Source of the DNA: Clarireedia homoeocarpa
Taxonomy: Eukaryota; Ascomycota; Leotiomycetes; Helotiales; Rutstroemiaceae
Reading direction: 5' to 3'
Length of the DNA: 64,000 nucleotides
Assembly: GCA_001465935.1 (NCBI GenBank)
Contig: LNKV01000062.1
Location: forward strand, 1 to 64,000
In this document: one piece after another, positions 31,031 through 43,054 of the stretch
How the letters are laid out: every line of letters begins with the position of its first letter
Numbering within the stretch: position 1 is the stretch's first letter
Position numbers and translations under genes: made by a program
The notes under the pieces: model-generated
Told to the model about the DNA's origin: nothing
Database searches by the model: none
Seen by the model: only the letters and a program-made list of their open reading frames with translations

Positions 31031-31055
31031 CATGCATGACAAGAGTTGACGATGT

Positions 31056-31095
31056 GCAACAAAATCTTCTTTCATGCAACAAAATCTTCTTTCAT
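31056..31095. repeat. Exact 20-bp tandem duplication
   Basis: GCAACAAAATCTTCTTTCAT at 31056-31075 is repeated without change at 31076-31095, so the duplication is recent. Confidence 0.85.
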
Positions 31096-31935
31096 GCTGT
31101 GGAGGTGCACGCAGACGCAGAATGGAGTTGACTGAGAAGGAGATGGACTGCCTGCGCGCGGCTGTGCGATGCAATGCAACCTAAGAACGTGCTGGAATAA
31201 TGTGACTCCGCAGAGGGGTTACGCGTCCTTCTCTTGGCATTGAGCTATCATACCAAGACCGGAGGCTCTTGCATGTCAACAACGACCAGACGGAAGTTGG
31301 ATATAGACCACCGAATTAGGAAAGTCATAATTTGCGGCCCGGAGTTGTGCCATCGTTTTGGTCTTCGGTTTTTGGTAGAGCAGACATATCTTGGGTTATC
31401 GCTATTATCTGATCAGAGAAGGGCGACTCGAAGTTCATGCAGTTATAGATATCATATAAAGGTGATTCCAGGTTAATTTAGATATTCAACCCGTCAATAC
31501 TTTGAGGGGCATAGCTAGTGCTATAGAACTAATCCGTAGATATCGAAGCTCTGAGGATATCATCACTTCCACAAGAAGATCAACTCTGTGAGAAATCATC
31601 CAAAATATAAGCTAATACGTATGTTCCTGTCAGGCTCTTACACTCACCCGTATCTTCCATAGGAACCGCTATCTCCAGTCTACAGTATATGAAACGCACT
31701 CATATCTCCTCCCTCTTTCACTCACCTCCTATTCTCCCAAACACCTCCACCCTATCCCTATCCCCATCCCATCAACCCTATCCCATCCTATCCCATCCTA
31801 TCCTATCTTCCCACCAATTCATTCATCCCCCTTCCCTTTCCTATCCTTTCCTATCCTTTCCCATCTACTCCTCACCCAGCATCTCCATTCCTCCATTCCC
31901 CCAACCCCCCTCTCCCACCAGCTATCTTATCCGTA

Positions 31936-31995
31936 ACAATAATTCCTTCAACTTCAACTTCAACTTCAATTTCAACTTCAACTTCCACTTCCACT
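31936..31995. repeat. CAACTT microsatellite-like tract
   Basis: Six-base units (ttcaac/ttcaat, then ttccac) recur about ten times within the pyrimidine-rich tract. Confidence 0.7.
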
Positions 31996-32631
31996 AATAC
32001 TCAAACCAAACCAAGCCAAACCAAGCCAAGCCAGAGATCCCAAACTCTATTCGCTTATTTCCTACCCACGCCGAAGGGGGGGGGGGTTAATGAATAATGA
32101 ATTTTTTTACCCGCAGGAAGGAAATGGAATGTTGGGGTTGGGGGGAGGGGGGTTATGCAAAGAGCACGAAGTCGAAGAAGGTTTTTATTTTAATTGTTGG
32201 GTTGGGTTATGAGTAAGGGAGAGGAGGGAAATATATGGCTCTGGCGAACTTGAAATTTTGAGAATATAATGGATGCTTGGAGAGGGTAGAAGAAGGAGAG
32301 GAATATTAGATAGGTAGGTGGGTAATTTACTTGATATAGAGAGAATGGATAAGAATGTATATTGATAATACTACTACTAATTGAAGAGCTAAGTAGAAAA
32401 CTCCTATCAATTCAACCATTCCCAGCAAGGCATCAGCTCATCTATCGAGACATGCTCAGCTTATATATATAAGCAAAATTGACTATAACCTATCGTTTAG
32501 TTGTCTAAAATGATCCTTGCACCTCAGCCAGCAAATATCAGATACAGCGTAAGCAACCACCATATACACCTTCACCTTCACCTCCCCCTACCCTCTCCCC
32601 TGTCTTTCCCCCTCCCTTCCTCCTCAACCTC

Positions 32632-35600
32632 CTACCCCCACCGCAACCCCGCCAACTTCCCCCTCAACAACTCATACAGCGCACCTCCATCCCGACATAA
32701 CTTTGCAATATTCAGCGCCTTCTCCGCCCATCTCCTACATCCATCGTCTTGATCCGCGATATACAGATCGATAGCATGATTGAAGGATTTGGTTGCCAGC
32801 CAGTCGAGTTCGGGGGTGGGGTATGGGATGTCGGACTATGAGTTTTGTTAGTACTGGCGGATTGGGTGGGTGAGTGGTCTAATGGGGAGGTGTGTGGGTA
32901 AGGTAGGAAGAAGGAGGGAATGGATGGGGGGGAGGACAGGAGGAGAAGGGGAGAGAAGAGAAATGAATAATTGAAAGTGACTGAGAAGATATTCTGATAA
33001 AAGGAAAAGTTGAAAAAGCAAAGCATAGCGGAAATGACATCCAAACCAAACCACTTTCATCAACAACAGAAACAGAAGCAAGCATACCTCAGCAGAATCC
33101 TTTGCAAGAACCTGAACCTGATCAAGCAATTCCTCCGCCACAACCGCGTTACTAGCAATAGCCACCTGGAACAAACACCTTATATATTTCGATAACTTAA
33201 CCGAATCAAAAGCTTCTAATTCCCAAGTGGCATTGATGATTTTCTTCATGGTTGTGACTAGAACTGAATATGAAGTTAGGATCCACACTGTATTTATATC
33301 GGCCTTACTTAAGTAAGGAAAAAAAGGCAACTCACCCAACGTAGGCGCCTCACACCCCAAAATACAATCTGCCATCAATTCCCAAACCAATGCACACCTA
33401 CAAATCTCCGCTTTCAATATACACTCCCCCAAAGAATCCCAATCCTTCAATCTACAAGCAGCCTCGAAATCAAACGCCAGCAAAACCGCCAACTTCTGCA
33501 GAAGATCATCAGCAGTAAGCTCTTCTAATTTTCCCGGCTCAAGTTTCTCCTGCAGATGGGAATCGAAACTTGCGACGTGTTTGCGCAGGTTGAGATAATC
33601 TTGTAACTGGGTCTCGATCAGGTCTTCAGAGCGGGCGAGAGACACGAGTGCAGTTGCGGAGGTGAAGTTGCAGAACATTTTGCGGAGGGTAATGTCGTCG
33701 TGGGCTTGGGAGCCGATGTCTGATGGGTAGAGATCAATGAAGTCGATACAGCAGGTGAGAAGCCTCAGGCTTTGTCGGGGGTCCCATAGTGAGAGGTTTT
33801 TAAGTGAGAGATTATATGTGTTTCTGGAGAACCATTCCAGTTCGAGGATTGTCCAGACATCGCGGTTAGGGGATTTCTGTATAGATTGGAGTGCTTCGAT
33901 AATTAGCGGGCAAGTCACTAATAGAGCTACTTGTAATTCTTCCGGGAAAAGGAGAAAAAATTGCACTTACCCCCTTCAAACAATTGACAGAGTCTTTCAA
34001 CCGACTCTCCGTGCTTCGAGAATTCCTCCTTAGTCTTCGCCCCTTCGATGACACCTGCAAGCAATACAATAGTTGTCCGTAGCAATGACGGCAGATGTAC
34101 ATTCCCAGGCAAATTATACCCACACTTCTCAAGAACCAGCCGCAAAGCATTCAAAACATGCGTTCTATTTCCAGCCTGTTGAGCATCCAGAACACAAGCA
34201 TATAGTAGGGTTGGATCCTTTCCTTGAGAGATGGCTACCTTTTCCAGGCATTCGGCTGCAAATTCTACTTCTTCGCTTCGGATGGCGATTTTGTACATCA
34301 GAAATCGTGTTAAAGGCTCTTCTTTCGCAGTGCTGGACATAGAACCGAAGACATCCCGGGCAGAACCGACGTCTCCTCGACCGAGAGCGCATAGAAGAAG
34401 TTTGCTATAGCATCATCAGCGACATTGAAGCAATTGGGCGAGGAAAGCCAAAGAATTATTCACCGTGATATCTTAACAACATTCAACTCCCCCGATTTCT
34501 CAAACAAGCGATGCAATCCCAATCGACACCATTTCTCAGTTGTCTCATATTGCAGCAAACCATAACTTGCCTCGATCCGTTTCCATAACAGCTACAACTT
34601 GTAAGTATCTATACTCCGCAAAACTTGCTCACTGTTCACCTACCATATGAACAGCCATCGTAGCCTCAGTAGACATTCCTTTCACGACATTATCCGCAAT
34701 CAGATCAAGGAACGCTTCAGTGCTCGCAAAGCCCTCGTCAGTATCCCTCCCATTAACCACCATCCATATTCTAGTCACTAGCACCTTTTCCAACCACTCT
34801 CCCAATGCCGCTACCTCAACCCACTCCTTAATCCTCAACCTAGCCAACTCATCCAGTGCTTTAATTGCCAGACTAGGCGCCTTATCGTTAAGTTTCCTCG
34901 CATGGAATAGGAAGAGCCGTAGATTTGCAATACTCAAACTCATCGTCCTTATCATCCTTTGCAGAATCCCACCATATGCCAAGCCATCGAAGACATCATC
35001 TTTCTTCTCTGATAGACATTCCAGTTTCAGGAGAAGAACCACCATTTTATCCCCGATCTCGCTTTCGAGGAGATCAACCAGGTCTTGTGCACGCTGAAGA
35101 GACTCATCTGATTTTGTTTCAAGTAAAGCCTTGACAAGCGTCTGTAAGATCGATATTCGAAGCTCCGTAGCATTGGTGCTCAGTTTGTCAAGGTCGTCGC
35201 CGTTCAAAACCTCATATGCTCGTTGCAGCCATTTCACAGCTAGGGTATATTGTTTCTTGGAGAGCAACTCCTTTCCCATCTCGTAGAGGGTGTCTGATAG
35301 ACTTTCTGTGGTGTCGTGGTCGAATATGTCTTTTGAGTTGATCGATTTGTTGTACATATGTTCCGCGAGTTGCATGTCGTCGTGTCGCCATGCCTATGAT
35401 GGGGTCAGTAAGAGAGCAAACATAATTCGTTCTCAATGTAACCTACCAAGACTGTCCGCAGGACAAAATATTCCGCAGTTAGTCTTCCACAAATTGACTT
35501 CTCCTCGGGTGTCCCTATCTCTTCGGTGGCTTTCAGTAGAATATCACTATAAGCCGCAACCTTCTCCAGAACAGTTTTCGAGTATTCAATGTTCCCCTCA

Positions 35601-36190
35601 TCTAAATCATCCATCAATTCAGCAAGCTCCCAATTCAAAGCCCCATTAACCTACTATTCTCTCTCCCTCGCGCATTGCACACATACCTAAACAGTTCTTC
35701 CCCGTCTTAATCCCCGCCTTCATCAACCTCAACAAATTCTCCCTACTCTTCTTCCCCATACTCCCCATCTTCCCCGCGCCACCGCCCGCAAAATCCAGCA
35801 TCAAAAAAGCATAAACCCTAACCATCAACAAGATCTTCCTCATCTCCTTCTTCTCCACACCTGAACTATCCCCCTTCTCATCCCCGCCTCCCAAAACCAC
35901 CCTTCTAACTCTCGTCCCCAAATTCCACAACCTCGTCCCCACCTCATCAATCTCCTCCGCACACTCCCCCGTCTCTTTCGTCTTTCCCTTCCCTAACATT
36001 CCCCCCTTCCCACTAACAGGAAACCCCCCCACCATCCCCTCCAAATCCCGCCAAACCTTCTTCTCCACCCTCAACACATCTCTCCACCCCTTCAAGCCCA
36101 AGCCCGTTCCCGTTCCCGTTCCCGATCCTACAACCCTATCAAATTCCCTCTGCAGTTCCTCCTCAACATCCCTCGCAAAGCCTAAATTTC
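32632..36190 (-). CDS. SPO22: Meiosis-specific SPO22/ZIP4-like TPR protein
   Basis: Exons supported by splice sites and frame are 35447 to about 35655, 34644-35393, 34464-34591, 33971-34404, 33336-33929, 33088-33263 and 32632-32835; one or more 5' exons cover about 35687-36190. The internal introns from 33264 to 35446 are 41-72 bp; the last (32836-33087) is 252 bp and purine-rich. The protein is helical repeats throughout, with SPO22 landmarks: LTAEYFVLRTVLAWR, MQLAEHMYNKS, the YSKTVLEKVAAYSDIL helix and the C-terminal ELDWLATKSFNHAIDLY...CRRWAEKAL block. SPO22/ZIP4 is a TPR scaffold of the synapsis-initiation (ZMM) group that links crossover factors to the chromosome axis in meiosis. The 5' end is not closed: no ATG joins cleanly, and the first visible intron junction does not keep frame. 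Confidence 0.8.
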
Positions 36191-37597
36191 GCCCAAACCC
36201 AAATCAGCAAATCTCTTTTCCAAATCCTCACTCAAACAAAGAACCAAACTTGACCCAAAAGCTCAAGCTGACCCAAGCCAAGCCAAAACAACCCAGCCCC
36301 GCCTCCCGAGAAGATGAAATAAAAATTATCGTCCTCGTGCAACGCGAACGTGAGAGGGGGGGGGGGGGGAAACATACATATGAGATTGCGCACACGCTTA
36401 TCTCTATCTTTATCTTTATCGGCTGTGTGTCCGTTTCGGGGTAAGATGTGTGTAGTCATATTGCTCTTGGTTGCGGTGGTGATGGGGAGGGTGCAGGAAG
36501 TGACAGTTTAAAGATGGGATTTTGTTTGGTTTTGAGATGGGATGGGATGGGATGGGATGGGATAGGATGCGATCTGAACAGAGTTTTTGATGAAATTCAC
36601 AGAGGGAGAAAGAAGAAGAAGAGTAAGTGAGAGCAGATGGTTGAGTGGAAGAAAGCTGGTGATGATGATGCCGCTGACGAAGAGGTAGATAGGTAGAAAT
36701 TGAAATAAAGCGTAGTTACGAATGGAAGTTTTCTTGTTCGCGAGACGGAGAATGACAGATGAATAAATGAATGAACAAATACAAATGATAGAACCTGGTA
36801 TAATATAAGATACCATGGAGAAAATTTGATGCCATGGAGAAAATTTGATGTCGGTCAGAATACTGGTAAGTAAAAGATAGAAATACAAACGCTAAGCGGT
36901 GGCCTCTCCAAGCTGACAATGAAGAGGGGAGAGGCAATACTTACTCATCCACCACCACTTGCCTGAGAACCACTAGATACCAAGTAGCGGCCAAATTTCT
37001 CTTCTGTCTTTTTGTTTCCTTTTCTCTCTCCTTTCCATTTCAACCCTCCAATCGTCGGAGATCAGTTGAAGATATAAAAACACAGCAAGAAGTTTTGACT
37101 TTTTTCAACAACCAACCCTACCCTACCTAAATATCAAGAAGAGAAGTACACATAATCCCCTCCATGTTTCCTCCACCCCTCTCTCCCCTTCTTCCTCCCC
37201 CTCCCCCCTTGATCCCTCTTCTTCATCCCCTCCCCTTCCTCCCCCTCTCTTCCTCTCCTCCCTCGACTACAAACCAATAATCACAAAGCCAAAGAAAACC
37301 TATTAAGCATATGCCCATTTTTGAAAGCCTCCCCCAATTCCATTCCTCAGCCAACCAAAAAGAACTCCTACTCCCCCACTCCTCCCAACCCCATCCATTC
37401 ACTCATCTTCCAAGGCAAACTATGTATGTACTTCATTTAATCAAATACTTATGATTCTAATGTATACCAGAAGATGCTTCTCCTTTGAATCGCTTCGATA
37501 TTGATTGATCGCATCGCTAAACCTCTGCTATGAAGAGTGTAAAAAGGATCTTGCCTTCCTTCTTTGCGGATTAGATCGTCATGCCATTACTATACTA
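36191..37597. other. Gene-free stretch, C/T-rich
   Basis: Contains a G-run at 36358-36368, a (GATGG)n run at about 36535-36562, an exact tandem copy of a 21-bp unit (catggagaaaatttgatgc, near 36813-36853) and a pyrimidine-rich tract at 37165-37265. Probably promoter and 5' leader DNA of SPO22 and 3' flank of the regulator gene. Confidence 0.5.
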
Positions 37598-39775
37598 TCA
37601 TGGATATCGTTTTGTCGGTTCTTGAGGGAGGAAGTTTCCTACAATTAAAGAGGGACTAATCGTGAGAAGTAGAGTCAGTAAGAAGCTATCCATGTTTATC
37701 TCCACACTGCCGTCGACATATCCATCCACGTCTTTCAGCCTCATCCCCAATTCCTCCCTACTCTCCTCACTGTGATGAACAAACTAAACAAACAAAACTC
37801 ACATCTTATGATCATCCCTTCGAATCGTAAACGAAAAACAACACTTAATCGTCGGGTCCTTCGATTTGTCGTCCGGATTTTTCAATGAGCAACTAGTCAA
37901 AAGTGCCTTCTGCGTCATGTCGAATGCAATTGCCCCAAATTTCTCCCAATAATTAACCAACGATTCTTCCGTAAGGATTTCGTGAATTGCTATTTTCCCC
38001 TGTAACCAAAATGTCAGTTGCAAAACCCCTTGAATTCAGCTCAGCTGCGAGAAAGAAAAAGCCACAATAGTAAGGGCGTGGCCCCCCCATCCATTCATCC
38101 TACAATCAATTTTCTTGGCAAGAAAATAGGGGGATAAAAAACGCAAACGAAAACCGAAAATCGAAAACAAAAAACTTACATCCCGTAGTTTTTCAATAGG
38201 CACATGTATCAATTCAGCCATTTCCTTATTCCCCCTGAAAATCTCCCCTGTTCTCCTCCAACAGCAAGCCGGAATCGCCATACTTGCAAAAACACGATCA
38301 TATTCCATCAAACTCCTCTCAAACCACATCTCCACATAGATGAGTTCGATATCAGTCAGAGCTTGCACCTTCTCTCTAAACTTCGGGCGGAAGCGGTCCA
38401 ATTGCCGGAGGATTTTCTGCTTGGAAGATGGCTGCATATGGCCGTCCAAGTAAGCCGAGAGACGCGCATATCCCTTCACGTAATTGAAAGGCTTTAACAT
38501 CCCGGCGTCGTACTTTGCCCTCAGCAGTCGTTGCATTCTATCCTCGGGGGGGTCGTTACCAGTCGGATCGGCGGCCTGGAGGTAGTACTCGCGAGCTTTA
38601 TCGACTGGTATGACGCTGGCAGGCCTGGAAATCGAATTTCCTGGTTGGTTTAGGGAGGCCCTTCTAGAAGCTGCTTGTTGCGCCGCCGCCCCGGATGTGA
38701 GCGTATTCGAAGCATTTCCTGATAACATTGAACCAACTTGATCTGCATAAAAATTAGAAGGATCATCGGTACCGAGAGCGCCGTCGTCTAGAAGACTGTT
38801 GTTGAGAAAGTCGTTCAAAAGATTGTACTCGTTAGTGACCTCTGGTGCGTTGAACATGTACGATGGATGATAGTTATGCATATCTTGAAATTGGCTTTGC
38901 GACCCAAGCCAGTCATTCGAATACCCAAATACTAGAACGAAAAAGGATTAATACTGTGCCCAATATTTCAAAGTAATCTCGGGGGCAAAAAGGCAAAAAA
39001 GGGAAAGGGTATAGGAAGTAGTTAGAGGCATAGAGAGGAAACGTAGACAGGCTCATACATTGATTACTGTTGCTACTATTCAGAGCATTCGATTGTATTC
39101 CAGAAACCGGTGTAGGCTGGGCGAGCTGAAGGGGGACACCGCGGGATATGGCTGGTGCTCCAAGACTCAGTTTGTTTTCTTGAACTTGTTCTTGACCTGG
39201 TTCAAACGAGTTATGTAGGCTGCTGTCTAGAGATTTTTGGAGCTGATCTGGCGGTGTCCCTCCTTCATCCGCTGTAGTGTTGTTGCTGCTATGATGCTGG
39301 CTCTTTGCCGCCGCCGCTGCTGCTGCTTTCTTCGTGGTCGAATCCGGTTCGCGGGGCTCATCATGACAAAGATGCCCAATTCCTCGCTTTGTACACCGCG
39401 CGCAAGGTCGTACTAAGTCGCATGTCATGTGCTGCTCAGGGACAAAACCGAGTTAGCTGGTGCCCTCTCAATGTCACCCATAACGGTATGCAAAGACCCG
39501 TCCTCCTTGTAGTATGACCCAATAGAGTACTCACAGATCGCCGACAGTATACACAAGCTGCAGTAGACATTCCACAATTAGCCAATGTTTCAGATCATGT
39601 AATTCAAGAAGTGAGCTTGTTGGCTGCTTCTGCCCCTCTGGATTCTCCCTGGGGTTTCCTTTCGCATACCATGATTTACTTTACGCCTTTTCTTCGGGCT
39701 CTTGTTTGCGCCAGACGCTGCAGATGATGCCGGTGGCTTTGCATCCTGCCCATTGTTCGCTCCATTTTGTTCCAT
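37598..39775 (-). CDS. acuK: AcuK/ERT1-type zinc-cluster PAS transcription factor (gluconeogenesis regulator)
   Basis: Six exons close exactly to 502 residues: 39670-39775, 39535-39557 (23 nt), 39059-39431, 38180-38931, 37803-37999 and 37598-37655. After an N-terminal basic stretch (SPKKRRKVNH) the Zn2Cys6 cluster reads CVYCRRSHMTC...CARCTKRGIGHLC with spacing 2-6-5-2-8. Further on is the hallmark block RAKYDAGMLKPFNYVKGYAR, then the PAS domain (VFASMAIPACCWRRTGEIFR, ELIHVPIEKLRDGKIAIHEI) and the C-terminus CCFSFTIRRDDHKIPSLIVG. In Aspergillus, AcuK with AcuM activates gluconeogenic genes for growth on acetate or other gluconeogenic carbon. The protein looks shorter than the Aspergillus member as I remember it, mainly in the N-terminal linker. 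Confidence 0.9.
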
Positions 39776-40348
39776 GGCATCAAAGCCTAAGTTTCATAGC
39801 GTTCCATTGGATTGCGACGCTGCGCTGATCGTAGATGAGAGATTGGCAATCCGCGAGGTTCGTTGTCAAGAATTTCGCGAATGGAGGTAACTTTCGGCGT
39901 GTCAGCACAATTCACTATCTGCAGCGAGAATTCAAAGTTACCTAGTATACAAAACTCATTTCAATCCCAACATGCGCAACAAATATTTGCACTCACTTGG
40001 TGTTACAGGATTTGTCGATTTGAATTGTCGTGTAAAAACGCGGGGCCCAACGGCAGCTACGCAATTTTCATTTTGAAGCGAGGGTGATCAAGGGTACTTA
40101 GGTACAAAGGGGAAGGATCAGTACTGGGAGGTAGATTTTTCATTATTCTTACATAGAAGTGCAATGTAAAAGCACAATATTGGGTATCTCTAAAATAAAC
40201 ATTCACAAATATCAATGATCCTTTGATGTAGAACAAATCCCCACGAAATGCAGCTCAGGAAGTGTAGTTTCCCATGTCCCTATACGTGTCCCCCACTTTC
40301 CCTTTCGCCGAGATCTGCCACCGTCTATAAGAATACCATTTGCGCCTT
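39776..40348. other. Intergenic
   Basis: 573 bp with no frame of interest: promoter of the regulator gene and 3' flank of the CENP-Q gene. Confidence 0.5.
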
Positions 40349-42750
40349 TTAACCCAAAACCACATCATCATACTGTTCGCGATCGAGATGGTTGAAAAGA
40401 GTAGCTTGTACAGCAGCTTTGGTCTTTGTCATGGCTTCACCAATGCCTTCAATCTGCTCCAAATTGCTCTGAATACTGCCCACGTGACCACTTATGCTCT
40501 TCATGATTTCTTCGAGATCCGGATATTTCGATGTCTAGGGAAGATATCAGCATGACAATCGTTGCGAAACAAAGTTGACTTACATCTAGAGTGGCTAGAG
40601 AAGATGACTGATCTGCATCAAGGCCAAGTATGTCGTCCAATTCCTTCCGAGGGATGCTCTCCTCGGACTGCAATAATGGATGAGCTTTGCGCGCCGTCTG
40701 TCTCCTCTTCAACGCCTCATCCTTGGCATTAACCTCCAGATCTGCCAAGTACTTCTGTTCGTTTTCTAGTAAGATCTCTTCCTTCCTCAACTCCGATTCT
40801 AGAAGCTCATTAGAATGTAAGACGGGTGTAAGCCGAGCTTCCAACGCCAAATTATAATCCAAAATCTTCTCAAAGTCGAAATCATCTTCCCTATTAGTCC
40901 TCGTGCTTTTGGGAAACGGCATACCCTTCCGAACCTTGCTTAAAAGTCTCCGACTTATCATTTGTATTGCTGTGCTGGCTTGTGTCTTCTTTCGTTCGTC
41001 GCGCACCTGTAAGACGACAGGTCGTTGAACATCCACTAGTAAGTTTGAGATTTTCTCTAGGCATCCTGGAGGTAATGGCTCCCATTTTGCGTCAATAGTT
41101 TCGCGAGATACGCGTCGTGTGACAGCAGCAAGATGTCGGTAACTAGGGGGCTTCTCTGGCTTCTCTATCTCGGCCTGATTGTTCCGTTGCTCTTCAGCTC
41201 GTTGGCGTTTAGGCTTCGGTTGTTGTTCTTCAAGATCTTCCTTATCCTTTCGCTTACGTCTAGGCTCATCCGTATCTTCAGGTCTGGATGTCTTCGATTT
41301 GGGTTTTGATGAGCTAGGTTTGATGGTTTCAGAGGCATCAGAAATCCTGACACGTTTCTTCGCTTTGGAAGGCACTTGTTGAGCGGAGCTTTCCGTGATC
41401 TGCTCATCTCTTTTCTTCCTACCCTTTGCTGGCACTTCCGCTGATTCTTCCTGACTACGTCTATCAGCCTGAGAAGATTCGACCCCCTCAGACTCGACCA
41501 CCTCGTGATTCTGACGTTTCTTTCTTCTTTCCTTAGATTGCTTAGCAGGAGCTCCGTCATCATTCTCATCATGTTCAGCGCGTGGCTGTCGTCTCCGTTC
41601 TTTCGCAGGTCTATCAGCTAATGGATCTTCATTCTCTTGATCGCGCTTATCATGCTTCTTAGATAGTTCCTTTGCAGACTGGTCTACGGATGGCGCTTCG
41701 TTCTCCTTGGTTGGTCTTCCCTTCTTCTTTGATCGCTCTTCAGTACCAGCATCCTCAGCAACAGGCTTTTCGTTCTCTTTGTTTGACGGACGTGCGCGCC
41801 TCTTCGGTTCACGCACATCCTCATCCTCCTCAACATCCGTTTGTGGTTGCCGCTCTTTCCGTAGTGACGCAGCATCCCTCTCTGCAGATTGCGCCTCCGC
41901 AGCTGCATTTGGTTTTCGTCCACGTTTCTTACTTCCTTCCTCAGCCACCTGTGTCTTCTGTTTCTCCTCTCCATTGCCCCCCAAAGAAGGTCTCGCCCGC
42001 TTCCTCTTCACAGCTGCATCACCATCACCTTCAGTCGCAGCCGCCTTGCCTTCAGTAATTCTATCTTTGACTTCCCCACTACCACCTGCCGGTCTGCCCC
42101 TCTTCTTGCCTCCTCCTGGCTGCGCCGATCCCTCACCCGCATCATCCGCCTGCACAACCTTCCCCATTCTCTCCTTCCTCTTGCCTCCGAATGGCGCACT
42201 AACAGCTACTTCCGTTTCGCTCTCCATGATCGATGATCGTCCTCGCCTCTTCGGTGGATCCACTTCCACATCCCCATTTGCGACAGCTTCTGGAGCTAGT
42301 GAAGGCCGTCCTCCCTTCTTCTTCTTCTGAATCCCATCTTCATTTTGCGCCGCATTTGACATTTCATTTCGCTCGGGCGCATCTCTCGCCGATCCGACTT
42401 CCTGAGTCTCATCTCGGACAACAGCATTCAAAGACGGCCTTCCCCCTCCCCTTCCCCTCCCAGTTTTCTTCTCCTTCTCAATTTCACCCACCTCCTGCGA
42501 TTCCTTCTGTACCTCTCTAGCATTTTCCCCATTATCCGTCCCTCCTAATCCATCTGCCTCAGCCCTCACAGAAGCCTCCCACCAATTCGATGGTCTCGAA
42601 CGTTTGCGTTTTAATTCTCGTTCTTGCGCCTACAAATCCATAAATTAGCCATCATTTCTTTGTGCTTTTGCAAACCATAAATTTCTTCTCCTTCAAAAAT
42701 CTTTTGAATTCAAACAATGAACATTTATCTGAGTTGGGATTCCTTACCAT
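40349..42750 (-). CDS. fta7: CENP-Q/Fta7-like inner kinetochore protein with AT-hook-like repeats
   Basis: Exons 42748-42750 (just the ATG), 40584-42629 and 40349-40534; introns 118 and 49 bp; 744 residues. The N-terminus (MAQERELKRKRSRPSNWWEA) is followed by about 400 residues of Lys/Arg/Glu-rich disorder with repeated AT-hook-like motifs (GRGGGRPSL, KKGGRPSL, KRGRP, KKRGRKP, KKKGRPT). The conserved C-terminal part has the CENP-Q block (LAAVTRRVSRETIDAKWEPL, AIQMISRRLLSKVRKGMPFP), a coiled coil (ELRKEEILLENEQKYLADLE) and the ending FNHLDREQYDDVVLG. CENP-Q belongs to the CCAN (COMA-like) complex on centromeric nucleosomes. The AT-hook-like run suggests direct contact with AT-rich DNA; that is inference. 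Confidence 0.85.
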
Positions 42751-43054
42751 TTTTGGGGGTTATTTGATGTTGATGTCCAGGCCCAAGACTGAATTGAATG
42801 ATTTGACCTTGTCGCGTTGTGTCGCGTCTCGGGTTCGGGGAAAAAGATGTGCACGGGCCAACCCCACACTTTCCACCAGAAGTTCAAGCTCCTGATTGGA
42901 CAATTTAGATGTGTATACAATGTAACTATACAATACTGACAGGTATACTTTTTCCTATGTGTATAATTCTATTCATTTTTGGTTTCACAACACCTCCGTG
43001 TCATTTTTGCCGTTCCTACTCTACATATCTCCAAACAGCAAACTCATTATCTGC
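42751..43054. promoter_or_regulatory. Short gap between RRP12 and the CENP-Q gene
   Basis: 304 bp separate the RRP12 stop from the CENP-Q initiator exon on the same strand; it must hold the RRP12 3' end and the CENP-Q promoter. Confidence 0.4.

Larger units (their letters stand above)
30284..32631. other. 2.3-kb gene-free stretch with strand-asymmetric tracts
   Basis: Holds two small tandem repeats (30987-31030 and 31056-31095), a pyrimidine-rich tract (about 31690-32035, CCTATCCCAT and CAACTTCAACTT units), a G9 run near 32078 and a purine-rich tract to about 32300. A minus-strand frame with cysteines at 30278-30610 is not supported by any domain. No gene is called. Confidence 0.5.

Noticed and set aside
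41707..42330. Plus-strand 207-codon frame
   Set aside because: Antisense of the Lys/Glu-rich part of the CENP-Q gene, whose introns and C-terminal domain are clear.
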